This document shows, in pieces, positions 12,301 through 24,822 of a stretch of 64,000 bases of DNA. The stretch covers positions 1,995,884 through 2,059,883 of the forward strand of contig NW_019091364.1 in NCBI RefSeq assembly GCF_001949145.1, read 5' to 3'. Each line of letters opens with the position of its first letter. Positions within the stretch are counted from its first letter, which is position 1. Source of the DNA: Acanthaster planci. Lineage: Eukaryota > Echinodermata > Asteroidea > Valvatida > Acanthasteridae. The notes beneath the pieces were generated by a model. It was not told where the DNA came from. It saw only the letters and a list, made by a program, of their open reading frames with translations, and did not search any database. The position numbers and the translations under genes were made by a program.

Positions 12301-15300
12301 CAAGTCCAGTCACAAGTCCCTTCACAACGCCAGTCACAAGTCCCTTCAAAAGTCCAGTCACAAATCCCTTCACAAGTCTAGTCATAAGTCCCTTCACAAG
12401 GCCTTACAAGGGACTTATGATGGACTTACAGGGACTTATGATGGTTTTACAGGGACTTGCAAGGACTTGTGATGTTTTATAGGGACTTATGATGGCTTTA
12501 CAGGGACTTGCAAGGACTTGTGGTGGTTTTACAGGGACTTGTGATGGTTTTACAGGGACTTGCAAGGACTTGTGATGGTTTTACAGGGACTTGTGATGGA
12601 CTCGAATACAACACTGGTACCTTAATATGATGTTTTCCTTGTAACCTTTCTTTAATACTAGTTACTCACAATGAACCACAAACAGCCCCCCCCATTAAAA
12701 AAAAGGGCCTCCCCAACTTCCTCTGCCAGTGCTGAGGTCCATTTTCAAAAATGTATAAAGAGTCAACATCCGCACATCAAAATGTATTCTGTTTTTATAT
12801 GAAGTTGAATTTTGTGCTGCTGGATAACAGTACAATCAACAATTTTTTTAAGTGACATTCAGTGCTTGCTTGGTACTGAAAGTAGGCAACATTCAGTCTG
12901 AATAATGGTCTTATCAAGTTGAACAATTAACAGCGAAACAATCTTTGAAGAGTTCCTTTTGAACTAATATATCGCACCAAAAGCCAAACTTGCTTTGGGT
13001 GCCTTGTAAAAAACCCTTCTTGGCTGGACTTAGTTTCAAGTACTGAATGCTACCTTGATGTGTGTTGTCTTCAATCTTCTGTTGAATTGACAACACGCTG
13101 GTGAGGCGAACTTCTCGGTAGTGGTGGCCCTGACCCCCACGGCGACCTTTCCGTGAACTTTGACCTGAGGTAGTTGAATGTCTGGCTTCTTTGGGACCGT
13201 GGTCTGTGGGAGGTCCCCTGCTTTAGTTAAAACAACAAAACATGCCAAATTACGAAACAAAAAGTGGACTTCCAGAAAGCAGAATTTTGATTAAACTAGA
13301 AATTTGCACAATTGGACAAAGTATAAATATGACAGTACCTTGAGGTAGATGTTGAGGGTTTGTCTGCATCGTCGATTTCCATTGGTTCATCCGTTTGGTT
13401 CTTTGCACTCGTGCTTGGTTCTGTATTCTCACTACCAGTAAGTGGCTTGTCTGTCTCCATTTTCTCTGTAAACGTAGAAATATGAAATCCAAACTGAGAT
13501 GTCTGGTATGCTTTTCCTATTACAGCCTTTCACCGTTACAAAATTAATTAAAGGCCACATATCCCCACCTGCTGACTGCGCCTTCATCCGCGGTAGGAAC
13601 GCTTCCAGTTTCTGGGCCCTGTCGTCCGTTCGGACCATCTGGTGAGCATAGACCGTTGCAGAGGCTGTGCCAGCGCAGGATGCCTCCGAGGACTTCTGAG
13701 TGACTTCGGTGACGGGGATGGGCGCGCTAGGCAAGAGTGCCTGAAGATGCAAGGACCAGGGACGGTAACTCATGAGGATAACTATGACCTGGTAACAAGA
13801 AGACAGAACGGTGTAGATTCCGTTTCATCTTGTTACGGGACCAATTCAGACCTTCTGCCGAACTCAAGATGAAGTTTTCACATTTCCCAGTGCTCATCCT
13901 TTCCCTTTTTATATTACAATTGGCAAGGAAGCACTCCACTTAATGTGGGGGCCACAAGCTGTTGGTTGTCCCAGAAGGTGCATGGTAAGTGCACTCCCTA
14001 AGAGATGTACCATACCAAATCTTTGTAAACAAGCTGGTGAGTTCCGGAAATGTCCTTATCAAGACGGGTCAGAGGGTTGTGCAACTAATTCTAATAATTA
14101 ATTAATTAAGGAGAGTTTCAGAGTCATAAATTTTTAGCACAGTGCCACCTGCGTGAAGTAAGTCCTTGAGAAGTTGCAGCCGAGGAGTTTCTGCTCGATG
14201 CTTTGCTGGATGTCCTCGATGATGGCCTCCTCATGAAGGAAGTGAACTTCTTGCTTGGTGGGGTGAACGTTCACGTCAACGTTGTTGGGGGAAATCTCCA
14301 GGCTGCGCACACAAAATAGTTTCAACAAACTTTTTGACTCCTTGTGAAAGCGCAGCCTTGGCCATAAAAATGTGAAAGATCACTGTCGATGTTGACAATG
14401 TGCAATAAAGGTGACTAGAAAGGCAAATATTTTGTCAATTATTTCATTATTATTAATATGCATTGCTGGTAATGACACCAAAGATTCCTCAGAAATGCCA
14501 TAGGCACTGCAGCTTTAAATCTGAGGAGACCTGTAGAGAGGAGACAATGAGAAGCAGTTACAGTTTTAGAGGTGGGAGGAAAACCCCAGAGGAATATTCT
14601 GGGTAAAACCCACAGAATCAAGTTGGGACAGAAAACCCAATCCAAAATTAATGGTCTTGTAGAAATGACTCAATTAATTCATTTCAAAGTCTATAAAATA
14701 ACGCTTGTCAAAAAGTTGACACGATTCACTGTCTCACCTGAGGTACAGGAACGGATGGGTGCCCTTTGGCAGGTAGGTAGCGTAAACACTCTCGATGGCC
14801 TTGCGTAAACTCGAAGATTCGACCAGTCGATCTGTGGGCAAAGCGACAAAAATGTATCCAGCTTTGAATAAAAAACACTTCAGACTTTTCCTGGACAGTT
14901 TCATGGACATTATGACTTAAGGTCCGAGCTAAAAAAATGCCGAAGGTGGAACTATCAGCCTCAATGTCTGGCGAAGTAAAAACACTAACTCACGGTTGAT
15001 GAAGAGGAGAAAGATGCATTTCTTGACGGAGTAGTTGGCGTTGGAGATGAAGCCTCGGAGCTTGAATGCAAGCTTGCTGTTTTCCGTCTCCATTTCTAAG
15101 ACTTCTCTGAGCAGTCAACAAAAACAAAGGCAATACATTTTGATCACGTCTGAAGCGTGTCGGAGAAAAAAAATGCCAGATGGCTCGAGTGTAAGCATCA
15201 AGGTGGTCCTTTGATTTGGAAAAAGTAAAATCAAATTATCCTGCTGAATAAACTGTAAACACTCAATTCTAGAAAAATATTTTCAGAAGAAAAAGCACTC

Positions 15301-18300
15301 TCAAAACTCTAGTGAAACGACTTCAAAGAAACTGGAATTCATTTTGCAATCTATTTTGGGTTTCCTTCGGAAATATAGATGTAAGGTGTCAATACTTCAA
15401 CTTAAAATCTTACCTTCTTTTTTCACGCGACTTTGGGCAATGGGGAATCCACAGTGGCGAATTGTAAATTAACGAAACAAAAGCACAGTGGACGGGAAAA
15501 AATTTGGTACCTTGCAACTGCCGGCCCGTAGATGATCCTGATGTTGTCCAGGGTCGATGCACTCTGCAACGTCTTGACGTCTGCCGAACTCTCCCCTTGC
15601 TATTACAGAGAACAAATGCAACAAAATATGCTGCGTTTATTTCAACGTTCCCTGGGTTATCTGCATATGCCAGATTAAAACCTTGTGATTTTCTTTGCAG
15701 AGGACGACCCCTTTCCTCCTTGATCATAATTGCGATGCAAGATGTGCCCAATTACTCATCGGCTGACAACCTCGGCTCTTTTGTTGCAGTAAACATATTG
15801 AAGCAACATGTTGCTGCAGTATCTTCCCACGACACAACGAAATTACAAATCTTCTTCACCCCTTCACGGCGGGATCATTTTGACCGCGACTGCTGGGCTG
15901 TGGCATGCCCTGAATGGAGGGCTTTGTCCAGCAGCAGGCCCACATTGAACCGGCAGCTGCATGGTGAATAGACTGTATGTGTGGTATGCACTAATCCTCA
16001 CACAACGGTGCGGTGGTAGCAGTCCTCCGTCGCGAAGGGGTAGAATGCAACATCAGTGTTTAAACTCAGCTACCCGTTGTAAAAGTTAGAAGATGCTACA
16101 GGACTAATCACCTTCTTCAACGTGAATGCAACGCCGGCGTTGTGGATGGCATACCGGCTGACAACCTCTACGATTTTGTTGTGTTCTTCACTTGCATTCC
16201 GTAACACTCTCCTTCTTGTGACCATGTTGTAAAATAGATCTTCCACCTGCCCAAAAAAAACAAACAAACCAAAAAGGGACCCAGCACATGTAAAACTCTA
16301 GAAAGTCTATTTCAAAATCAGGAGGAATTTATCAGTTGAACATTAAAGCGACCTCCTATCGTGTCAATTTCTGTTCTGCAACAATTTGAAAAACATTGGT
16401 CTGATTATCGAATGAAGAAAATTTACTCTACTTACAGCAATCTGTGTTCCCTTGTTCCCTGCGCACGGCTTGACAGGTGCTTTGAGCTTGCCGTCGGCAT
16501 AGCTACCTCTGTCAAAATAAACATCTGATGTTACCAACCTTGACAAGAAATTAACATAACCTGACTGCCATTGTTGCAACACACTCCAAAGAAAATTTTA
16601 AATTTTTCTGATGGACCAGTTGTGAAACTTGTTTTAACACTGGCATTCACAGAAGAAACAATTGATATTTTTTATTTAAAGTGGTCATTTTACAAAAGGT
16701 AGCATCATATACATGCACAACTTATTGTGTATCGATTGTGGAGGAAGAAACCTGTTCCTTCATTCCTGAAGATGTTCTGAATAAAGAACGAAATATTGAA
16801 TCAAACATGGCTTTCATTAGTCTTTATGGAGTCTGCATAATATTGAGAAACCTGTTCGTTGGAGATGTAAAGCAGTGATTTACTGCCTTCTATCAGCGCT
16901 GGAGCCAGGAGGTATGAACAAACATTTCTTGTCAGAGGAATGTACCCAAGTGATTGGAAATAAATTCTTACTTGTAGGCACATTTTGAATCTTCTGTTTT
17001 TGTTGTGATGGTCACGTGGGCAACATGACTGATGCTCGCGAGTGCCTGGACAGCGAACAACAAAAAAAAAATCACGACAGATCTTGCAAACATTAAATGA
17101 TAGAATACACAATCAGGCAACCAGAGGAAAAGTAAGGCTCATCATAAACTGTGCTCTACAAAGCTACGTACGAGTCACTGCAGAGCTTACCTCACCACGA
17201 AAGCCGTAGGTGGCGATGTTGCTGAGATCCTCAAACTGCCGCAACTTACTCGTTGTGAAGCGTTCGCACACTATTTCCATGTCTTCCTTCTACAGTTTAA
17301 CGAAGGGAGCCAAAAAACTCCAGTTGTGAACCACGATGAGTCCAGTGCACAAACAAGCACGGGCAGCAATAATCACTTTCCAAATCCAAGCTTGAACTCT
17401 GTTCCCAACTCAATCTAGAGCTCAGAAAGAATACTGCTTTCCACCTCAATTTCCAAATTTCGTAAGCACCGACAAGTTTAAGAAGGGGGGCCAGAAATGG
17501 TACTCTTGCCATCCCCTCGGTCCCAGGGTAAAACTACTCCAAAATAAAATGACTTTGGAAGCTTATTGTTTGATGCTCTGTTGTTATCGTCATTTTTAGT
17601 CTTACAGCGTACCCGTATTCCAGTTCCATTGTCTTGGATCTGCATGAGCTTGAGACCGCCTGACTTCACCGTAATCTGTATGCTGGTGGCTTGTGCATCC
17701 AAGCTAGACGTAAAACACACTTACAGTTGGACATCCCACAAAAATAATAGTAATGAACAGTTCTTATCAAGTGTACAACACAATAAAATCTCTATGCGCT
17801 GAAAGTCATCCAATCCAAGTTTCTTGTCACTGTACAGGAGACTGATTCGTAACCAACTTGGACCTATACCGTGCTAGATTTGGACCAACTTAACCCACAG
17901 TGACTTGGAATCCGACCAAACTGGAAACCCAGTTCAACCTACACCTTGACCTAGCGGGCATCAGTATATGGGGAGAAGTCTGTACTGGACAGTCACATTA
18001 TCGAGGGTCATTGACACCAACCAGTTTACTCTACTTTTTCAAACCTGTTCCCCATTCCGTTGGCCCTTAACTGCCTTTTAACTCCCTTAAAATTAAGAGG
18101 GGCCCCTTCTTAAAGTTGTTGGTGTCTGTGACACTCGAAAATTGTGATCATCCAGTATGGAGTCCTTCAACAGTACATGTCGGGCCAGAAAGATGGTCAT
18201 ATCTCAAGTAGGCAAAAGTCAAAGTTAAATCTGAATCTATGTTGATTTGAGTTCTCAGTTGAAGTGGGTCCAACTTGAACCCAGGTTCAAAGTCTGACTT

Positions 18301-18683
18301 GGTCTTAGTTGGTTTGACTCACATGTTCATTTGACTAAAGCAACTTGGGAACGAAAGAACATGGTCTTGATGGAAATTTGCTTAAGCACAGAAAGATTAC
18401 GCTGAACAGAAACAGGTTACTTTCCAAAAAGCTATGCAAAGCTGCAGACGTGAGACAAGCTCTGTGTCCATTTTTGCTTAGCACAAAAATCTGCCTGGCA
18501 GCACTTGTTTTCTTAATCGAGCCCCGGTCTGGGCTGGATTCATCCAGTCCACCTGCTCGCTCGCTTCTCTCACCAGTTTTCGATCATCTCCTTCAGGGCA
18601 TTGGCCGGCCGCTGGATGACCTCGCCGGCCGCGATTCTGTTCACGACAGCCTGGTCTAGTTTCTGGATGGATCTGGCAGCCAT
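9378..18683 (-). CDS. MLH1: DNA mismatch repair protein MLH1
   Basis: MutL homologue 1, the nuclear partner of PMS2 in MutL-alpha, acting after MutS recognises a mismatch. Eighteen coding exons on the minus strand: 18683-18574, 17703-17613, 17289-17191, 17045-16972, 16508-16436, 16246-16112, 15599-15511, 15106-14994, 14831-14738, 14302-14149, 13740-13569, 13465-13339, 13217-13054, 12079-11907, 11368-11204, 10628-10536, 10041-9922 and 9560-9378. All keep frame and give 742 aa (human 756). The GHKL ATPase is intact: [26 protein letters not shown] (Glu32, Asn36), QIQDNGTGI (Asp61) and TYGFRGEALASISH. Next come [18 protein letters not shown] and a low-complexity linker (about residues 355-500) containing [10 protein letters not shown]. 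The C-terminal dimerisation domain has [13 protein letters not shown] and [12 protein letters not shown], and the protein ends in LYKVFERC, the terminal FERC typical of MLH1. SUGCT follows 1.3 kb downstream on the same strand. Confidence 0.97.
10063..10236. mobile_element. Palindromic MITE, copy 1 (MLH1 intron)
   Basis: Arms of about 65 bp are inverted copies: TTCACAATAGTGCGCCACCA starting near 10,073 is matched by TGGCGCACTATTGTGAA ending near 10,227, and AGAGTTTGCAACACGTTGGC by GGCCAATGCATTGCAAACTC. Outermost ATACG/CGTAT words flank the arms. A second member is at 41,391-41,541. It lies in the MLH1 intron between exons 10628-10536 and 10041-9922, only about 20 bp from the acceptor of the latter. 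Confidence 0.8.
12130..12616. mobile_element. Inverted-repeat element filled with CAAGTCC minisatellite
   Basis: The two termini are near-perfect inverted repeats of about 23 bp: CAGTGTTGCATTCGAGTCC at 12,130 and GGACTCGAATACAACACTG ending at 12,616. Between them, degenerate units 'CAAGTCCAGTCA' fill the left half and their reverse complement 'GGACTTGTGATGG' fills the right half, so the whole element can fold back. It lies in the MLH1 intron between exons 13217-13054 and 12079-11907. Confidence 0.75.
14470..14645 (-). mobile_element. SINE fragment, same family as 52,535-52,845
   Basis: Read on the minus strand this shows GTGGGTTTTACCCAGAATAT, then CTCTGGGGTTTTCCTCCC, ACTGTAACTGCTTCTCATTG and TCCTCTCTACAGG, in the same order as the plus-strand copy at 52,535. 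The tRNA-like head is not evident, so this is probably 5'-truncated. It is in the MLH1 intron between exons 14831-14738 and 14302-14149. Confidence 0.7.
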
Positions 18684-19757
18684 GGCGGTGTCCTGTCAGC
18701 TGAAAATAACCAGGAAATGAATATAGCTAGAAATATCCTGTGTTAGGGTAATGGCATAGGGTTAGGGAGATTCGTCATCTCACTTCATGATCCCAATGCT
18801 AGAGACTTCTTGCTAGAGTGAAGGCATGTACATACATTCACCTGTGTTAAGATGGGACCTGTACAAGGTAGATTACTAGATATGTTACTGAGGGTCTGTC
18901 CAACAATAACTTTGGCACAATCAGCTGATCTGTACGGTTGCCCAATCACTCTCCACGATCGGATGGGTTAATCCTCTACAAAATCTCCAACTTAATTTTC
19001 CTTTTTTGAAACAGTCATCTGCTACTCAAAAGGGAATTGGTCGAAGGTGGAATAAATGACAAATCGCGCAGTAGGTTCGACCATGCAATGGTGCAAAGTG
19101 AAGGGTCGTACCTAACACATACTGTGAAACCAGGATTGACTTGCTTCAAACCACCCTGAGCCCAGGAAGATCTTTACTACACTGGTTTGCCTCTGCCATG
19201 CTTTCACTGCTTAAACATGACTATAACTTTCAATAAACCTCCTATAATATGCAAAGATATATTGACACAGTTGTCCTATCAGTCAAAATAAGTTAAATGA
19301 CCTGCATGACCTACAGTGAGGCTATACTCAGGACAAATCATGTAAAATGTGGGACATATGCCTGTCATGACCGTTACAGCAAAAGGCATGAAAGGAGGGT
19401 TATATGTACAAGGGGAAAAACCCTTGAGAAGAGTGTGATACTTTGACCTGTACCTGGCTATGAGGTTGATTATTCGGGGTGGTGGGGTATTGTACAATTG
19501 AGTTTAGGGGGAAATTTGGAAACAGGTAAAAAGGTTGTTAAAATACAATCAAAGCAAGCCCACGGAAAGAGTTCCGTTATTTCATATACGACGCCACTTG
19601 ACACCCCATGCACAAACCCTAAAGCTGTGAGACTGGTCTGAAAAAATTGTGTTTTCCAAGTAAACAACTTGGCCTCTCCCCTCCAAAACTGAATTTTTTT
19701 TAACATGTTTTCGCTTCCTGAAATAGATCACTGTAGGGAATAGGGCTACCCGAAATA

Positions 19758-20298
19758 GGCCTGTTATGCCCCAACTATAGCATCAGTCCCAACTATAGTT
19801 GGGCCCGTCCCAACTGTAGTTGGGCCCGTACAAACTAGAGTGCTACAGTTGGGCCGGCCAACTACAACAGAGANNNNNNNNNNNNNNNNNNNNNNNNNNN
19901 NNNNNNNNNNNNNNNNNNNNNNNNNNNNNNNNNNNNNNNNNNNNNNNNNNNNNNNNNNNNNNNNNNNNNNNNNNNNNNNNNNNNNNNNNNNNNNNNNNNN
20001 NNNNNNNNNNNNNNNNNNNNNNNNNNNNNNNNNNNNNNNNNNNNNNNNNNNNNNNNNNNNNNNNNNNNNNNNNNNNNNNNNNNNNNNNNNNNNNNNNNNN
20101 NNNNNNNNNNNNNNNNNNNNNNNNNNNNNNNNNNNNNNNNNNNNNNNNNNNNNNNNNNNNNNNNNNNNNNNGGATAATGTTGAGACATTTCCCACAGACA
20201 TTGGTCAACATTAGTTGGGCCAGCCAAACTGCAGCACTACAGTGGGGACTGTCCCAACTATACTGTTGGGACTCATGCTAGTTGGGGCGTAACAGGCC
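19758..20298. mobile_element. TA-flanked terminal-inverted-repeat element, interrupted by gap
   Basis: The left end reads TA|GGCCTGTTATGCCCCAAC and the right end GTTGGGGCGTAACAGGCC|TA, inverted copies with flanking TA dinucleotides (19,756-19,757 and 20,299-20,300). Inside, 'CCCAACTATAGTTGGG' palindromes recur on both sides. A 298-bp run of N hides the centre. TA target duplications suggest a Tc1/mariner-like or related DNA transposon derivative, but no transposase is visible. Confidence 0.65.
19874..20171. other. Assembly gap (298 N)
   Basis: A run of 298 undetermined bases. Translations across it are meaningless. It falls inside the inverted-repeat element at 19,758-20,298, whose self-complementarity may explain the assembly break. 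Confidence 0.95.
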
Positions 20299-20982
20299 TA
20301 CATGTAATTATTACCGGCGTCCGCAGCTAGGCCTTATTTTTATTTTTCAATAATTTTACCCCGCCCAAAAAGGAGATCGTGACGGTAACAAAGTAGGCTA
20401 ATTATAACACATTATAACTGTATCTTTATTTCTAAATCAAGCTTTGAAACCTGCTGATAAATCGTTCAAACCGAATCACCGCCAACAGCCGGGCACTAGC
20501 CTCCACGTACTTTGCAACAAAATCTCGCGCCGAGCAAGCACAAAATTGAAGAGCGCCATCTTTTGGAATTAGCGTTGAACGTCACTGAAGTCGCAAGTGC
20601 TAGTGAGTGGTGGAGCGGGTCAGGCTTCTACAAAGTATGGCCATCCAAATGTTCCAAAATAAAAGAATTCATAAAACAACACCAACATTCCATTCAGTCA
20701 CAAAAAGACTACAGAATATATTTTCCTCTCAATAAGAAATAGAACTATCTTATTCTTGAATACTTGTGCAGTAAAAGTGCATTTTAAAACAAAAATGTTG
20801 TTGTCAACCACAGTGTGAAACTTTTGAAATTCATTTTTCTTAGTGTGTTCGTTGGTTTTGGAAGTTTCTGTACTTTTCCATTGTTCACTGTACTCTCAAA
20901 TCGTGTTAAAAATACCGGGTCCAATGTATATGTTTTGTAGTTGTCAAATTTTCTTTTTTACTAGTGATTTTTGTTAAACGTT

Positions 20983-22764
20983 TGTAAATTACATTTATTC
21001 TGTTAGTTTAGTTCTTTACTACTTTCTCAATTTATTTTAGAAATTTTTTCAAACGTTTCTTGATGTTTAATATTAATTTCTGTGAACTATTTTTTGTTAT
21101 CGGCTCCAGTGTTAATTTTACTTTGGATTAATTTTGATTCGTTTGGCCGCCCATATATATGGTTTGGCTTCATACGTAGTTGCATATATATATCTCATTG
21201 TTCTGACAGTATAATAGAGATCGTACAGTGCCCGTCCCGGGAATTCCCCCAATGAGAAATCATCGGGGCGCCGCGCCCTTTGCCAAGTGGTTCAACGTCG
21301 AAATTGCTCAATTCTTTCCATTCCTGAAGCTTGCTTACTGAACATTTGGCAGAAAATTAGTAGATTAGACAACAGAAGTTGAATCTGTGGTCTCTTCTTG
21401 ATACACATCCAGCTTCAAATCAAGATAGACGTCGAGTCGGCCACGTCATGGGTAAGTTTTGCGTATGACTGCTGGGTTGCAACGGTAGTTCTTTTCGCAT
21501 GAATATGCAACATATTTTGTTCGAATAATTCAAACGAACGAACGCAATCCTCACTTTTAGGACCTTGCTTACCTATGTTTGTCTTCTGCCATCAAAACTG
21601 GTAAGAATTTCACACCTTCTTGCAACAAGACTTCCAGGAGTTGAAGAGGTAATCTCCTCCTTGCTCAGTTTGTAGGCATAGGCCTACATATACGTACACA
21701 TCTTAAAAAAACCAGGTTTTAAAACATGATTATGAAATGTAGTGGTGAATGGTGTCCTGAGAGTAAGGATTGAAAAGTGTAAGGCATGTAACGATGTTTT
21801 TAACCCCCTGCACTTACTGCATCAACTCACAGTGTACATCATTACATGGATCATGTGATCCCAATTTTTACTTCAGTGTACGATAATTATGAGTCATGAT
21901 TTCAACAGCAGTCGAGTAACATACATGTACATCGCGGACCAGAACACGCACGCCAATCCATTTGTAATTATCTCACAAAAGTCCCATTTTTGTCCAAGCC
22001 GTGATCCAAGCAAAACTGACTTCGTGGGTTGTTCAAAAAACTTTCTCAAAGGTAAGACAAAGGTCGGCACAAAAAGCTGAAAATCTGGTTTAATTAGGTA
22101 CTAGTTCAACTACATGTACTTCGCACAGCTAATCGATCTTCGCGCAAGCTTCTGCACAACTCCCATGCACGAAACGCCAGCTGGCTATGCCATGTGGGTT
22201 TTGTTTAAATTCAATCCCAGAATTCCTTGTGCGCCCCGAACATCGAAATGGCTTATTGAAATCAGTAAAATAAGTGAATGTCTTATTTAATCTCAGTGGA
22301 TGTGTTCAACCTCATACTGTGGGTTCAACCTTGTAACACCCAATACCCAAAGCTACTAGAATGCTCTAAGTATATGTCTCATAAGTATTTAGACACACAT
22401 GTACTATCCCCGACAGGAAAATGGGTGATTTTTAAGATTTGCATTTGGGTTCCTACATCCACCAAATTTTTGTTTGTAGATTTTACAATGCATACTGGTA
22501 CATAGGAATTTCCATGCACAAATTGCTGATCAGTGGGTTTCACTATAGCATGGGAGTTTCCAGTCCTTGGAATGCACAAATATCAAATATTTGATCACCA
22601 GTTGAAGTACGATTTCAACCTATTGCACCATGCTTCAGAACCACTTCCTTTTTGTCTCGACATGATTCCACAATTTCTGAACAATCTTCAAATTCTAGTT
22701 ATCCAGTGAGGTATCCTGTAAGGGGAAGGGCAAGGGACAAGTTGTCCCCAGATAGAGGCATGTA
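20983..22764. repeat. Complex duplicated block, copy 1
   Basis: Three segments recur downstream: 20,983-21,440 matches 23,410-23,868; 21,697-21,895 matches 23,027-23,218; and 21,895-22,764 matches 23,972-24,822. Similarity is high by eye, with small indels and substitutions. The copy ends at GATAGAGGCATGTA followed by one N at 22,765. No protein-coding signal was recognised. Confidence 0.8.
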
Positions 22765-22765
22765 N
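22765..22765. other. Single undetermined base at end of duplicated block 1
   Basis: A lone N directly follows the motif GATAGAGGCATGTA; the sequence after it differs from that after the equivalent N at 24,823. This looks like a contig join rather than a sequencing ambiguity. Confidence 0.8.
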
Positions 22766-22809
22766 GTGGACAAAATAAAAATGTTCAACAAGTTAATCAC
22801 GCTCCTGGG

Positions 22810-23014
22810 TTGGGTCCGAGTTGACTCAGGGTGGGTCCGAGTTGGTCGTGGGTCCGAGTTAGTATTGGGTCGGAGTTGGTTGTGGGTCCGAATTGGTCGT
22901 GGGTCCGGGTTAGTATTGGGGCCGAGTTGACATGGGTCCGAGTTGGTCGTGGGTCCGAGTTGGCATGGGTCCGAGTTGGCATGGGTCCGAGTTGGTTTGG
23001 GTCCGAGTTGACTC
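22810..23014. repeat. Minisatellite of GGGTCCGAGTTGG units
   Basis: About a dozen units of 15-18 bp, typically GTGGGTCCGAGTTGGTC or CATGGGTCCGAGTTGG, occupy 200 bp. Both strands stay open for translation only because of the repeat periodicity, giving low-complexity products that I do not regard as genes. Confidence 0.85.
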
Positions 23015-23026
23015 GAAACCCATACA

Positions 23027-24822
23027 TGTACACATCTAAAAAACAAGGTTTGAAAACATGATTATGAAATGTACGGGTGAGTGGTGTCCTGAGAGTAAGG
23101 ATTGAAAAGTGTAAGGCATCTAACAATGTTTTTAACCCCCTGCACTTACTGCAATAACTCACAGTGTACATGGATCATGTGATCCCAATTTTTACTTCAG
23201 TGTACGATAATTATGACACAGTATTGTCATGATTGTGAGTGTACGTGTCAATGGCATGATGTTCAGTGTACATTACATGTAACTATTCACTGCAGCCGCG
23301 GAAACTTTTGAAAACTAACTGCTGTTATTTTCAAAGCACTAAAGCGTACTACCATGTTTGTTTTAAATGAACCATAATCAACTCAAGTTCCATAATCAAC
23401 TCAACTCAAGTAAATTACATTTATTCTGTTAGTTTAGTTCTTTAATACTTTCTCAATTTATTTAAGAAATTTTTTTAAAACGTTTCTTGATGTTTAATAT
23501 TAATTTCTGTGAACTATTTTTTGTTATCGGCTCCAGTGTTAATTTTACATTTGGGTTAATTTTGATTCTTTTGGCCGCCCATACATATGGTTTGGCTTCA
23601 TACGTATGGTTGCATATATATATCTCATTATACTGACAGTATAATAGAGATCTTACAGTGCCCGTTCCGGGAATTCCCCCAATGAGAAATCATCGGGGCG
23701 TCGCGCCCTGTGAAAAGTGTTCGGATGTCGAAATTGCTCAATTCTTTCCTTTCCTGAAGCTCGCTTACTGAACATTGGGCCGAAAATTAGGGGATTAGAC
23801 AACAGAAGTTGAATCTGTGGCCTCTTCTTGATACACATCCAGCCGCATGTCAAGATAGACTCCGAGTTATTATGAGCCTATCAAGATCATAATTAAGATC
23901 CTTCATCCTATAAAGAGTATTCGTTGGGCCCTGTTTACGGGTAAAATGCGTAACAAAATACGCGCGAGAAAATTTCAACGGCAGTCTAGTAACACACATG
24001 TACATCGTGGACCAGAACACGCACGCCGATCCATTTGTAAATATCTTATAAAAGTCCCATTTTTGTCCAAGCCGTGATCCAAGCAAAACTGACTTAGTGG
24101 GTCGTTAAAAAACTTAATCAAAAGTAAGACAAAGATCAGCACAAAAAGCTGAAAATCTGGTTTAATTAGGTACTAGTTCAACTACATGTACTTCGCACGG
24201 CTGATCGATCTTCGCGCAAGCTTCTGCACAACTCCCATGCACGAAACGCCAGCTGGCTATGCCATGTGGGTTTTGTTTAAATTCAATCCCAGAATTCCTT
24301 GTGCGCCCCAAATATCGAAATGGCTCATTGAAATCTGTGAAATAAGTGAATGTCTTATTTAATATCAGTGGATGTGTTCAACCTCATACCCTGGGTTCAA
24401 CCTTGTAACACCCAATACTCAAAGCTACTAGAATGCTCTAAGTATATGTCTCATAAGTATTTAGACATACATGTACTATCCCCGACAGGAAAATGGGTGA
24501 TTTTAAGATTTGCATTTGGGTTCCTACATCCACCAAATTTTTGTATGTAGATTTACAATGCATACTGGTACATAGGAATTTCCATGCACAAATTGCTGTT
24601 CAGTGGGTTTCACAATAGCATGGGAGTTTCCCGTCCTTGAAATGCACAAATATCAAATATTTGATCACCAGTTGAAGTACGATTTCAACCTATTGCACCA
24701 TGCTTCAGAACCACTTCCTTTTTGTCTCGAAATGATTCTTTAATTTCAAATTCTAGTTATCCAGTGAGGTATCCTGTAAGGGGAAGGGCAAGGGACAAGT
24801 TGTCCCCAGATAGAGGCATGTT
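23027..24822. repeat. Complex duplicated block, copy 2 (rearranged order)
   Basis: It contains the segments of 20,983-22,764 in a different order: the 21,697-type segment first (23,027-23,218), then the 20,983-type segment (23,410-23,868), then the 21,895-type segment (23,972-24,822). It ends at GATAGAGGCATGTT followed by a single N at 24,823. Confidence 0.8.

Larger units (their letters stand above)
18684..20982. other. Intergenic: MLH1 upstream region
   Basis: The MLH1 promoter should be here, just above 18,683. No TATA box or confident initiator was seen. The stretch contains a TA-flanked inverted-repeat element around an assembly gap (19,758-20,298). No coding exon was recognised. Confidence 0.5.

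Noticed and set aside
17830-18320. Recurrent CCAACTTGG/TTGAACCC words suggesting an inverted repeat
   Set aside because: The matches are short and scattered; no consistent arms could be aligned by eye.
19764-20281. Long open frames across the N run (both strands)
   Set aside because: They consist almost entirely of undetermined residues; the gap size, not a gene, keeps them open.
22699-23171. Open frames encoding proline/threonine/arginine or glycine/serine repeats
   Set aside because: These are the translation of the GGGTCCGAGTTGG minisatellite in several frames.
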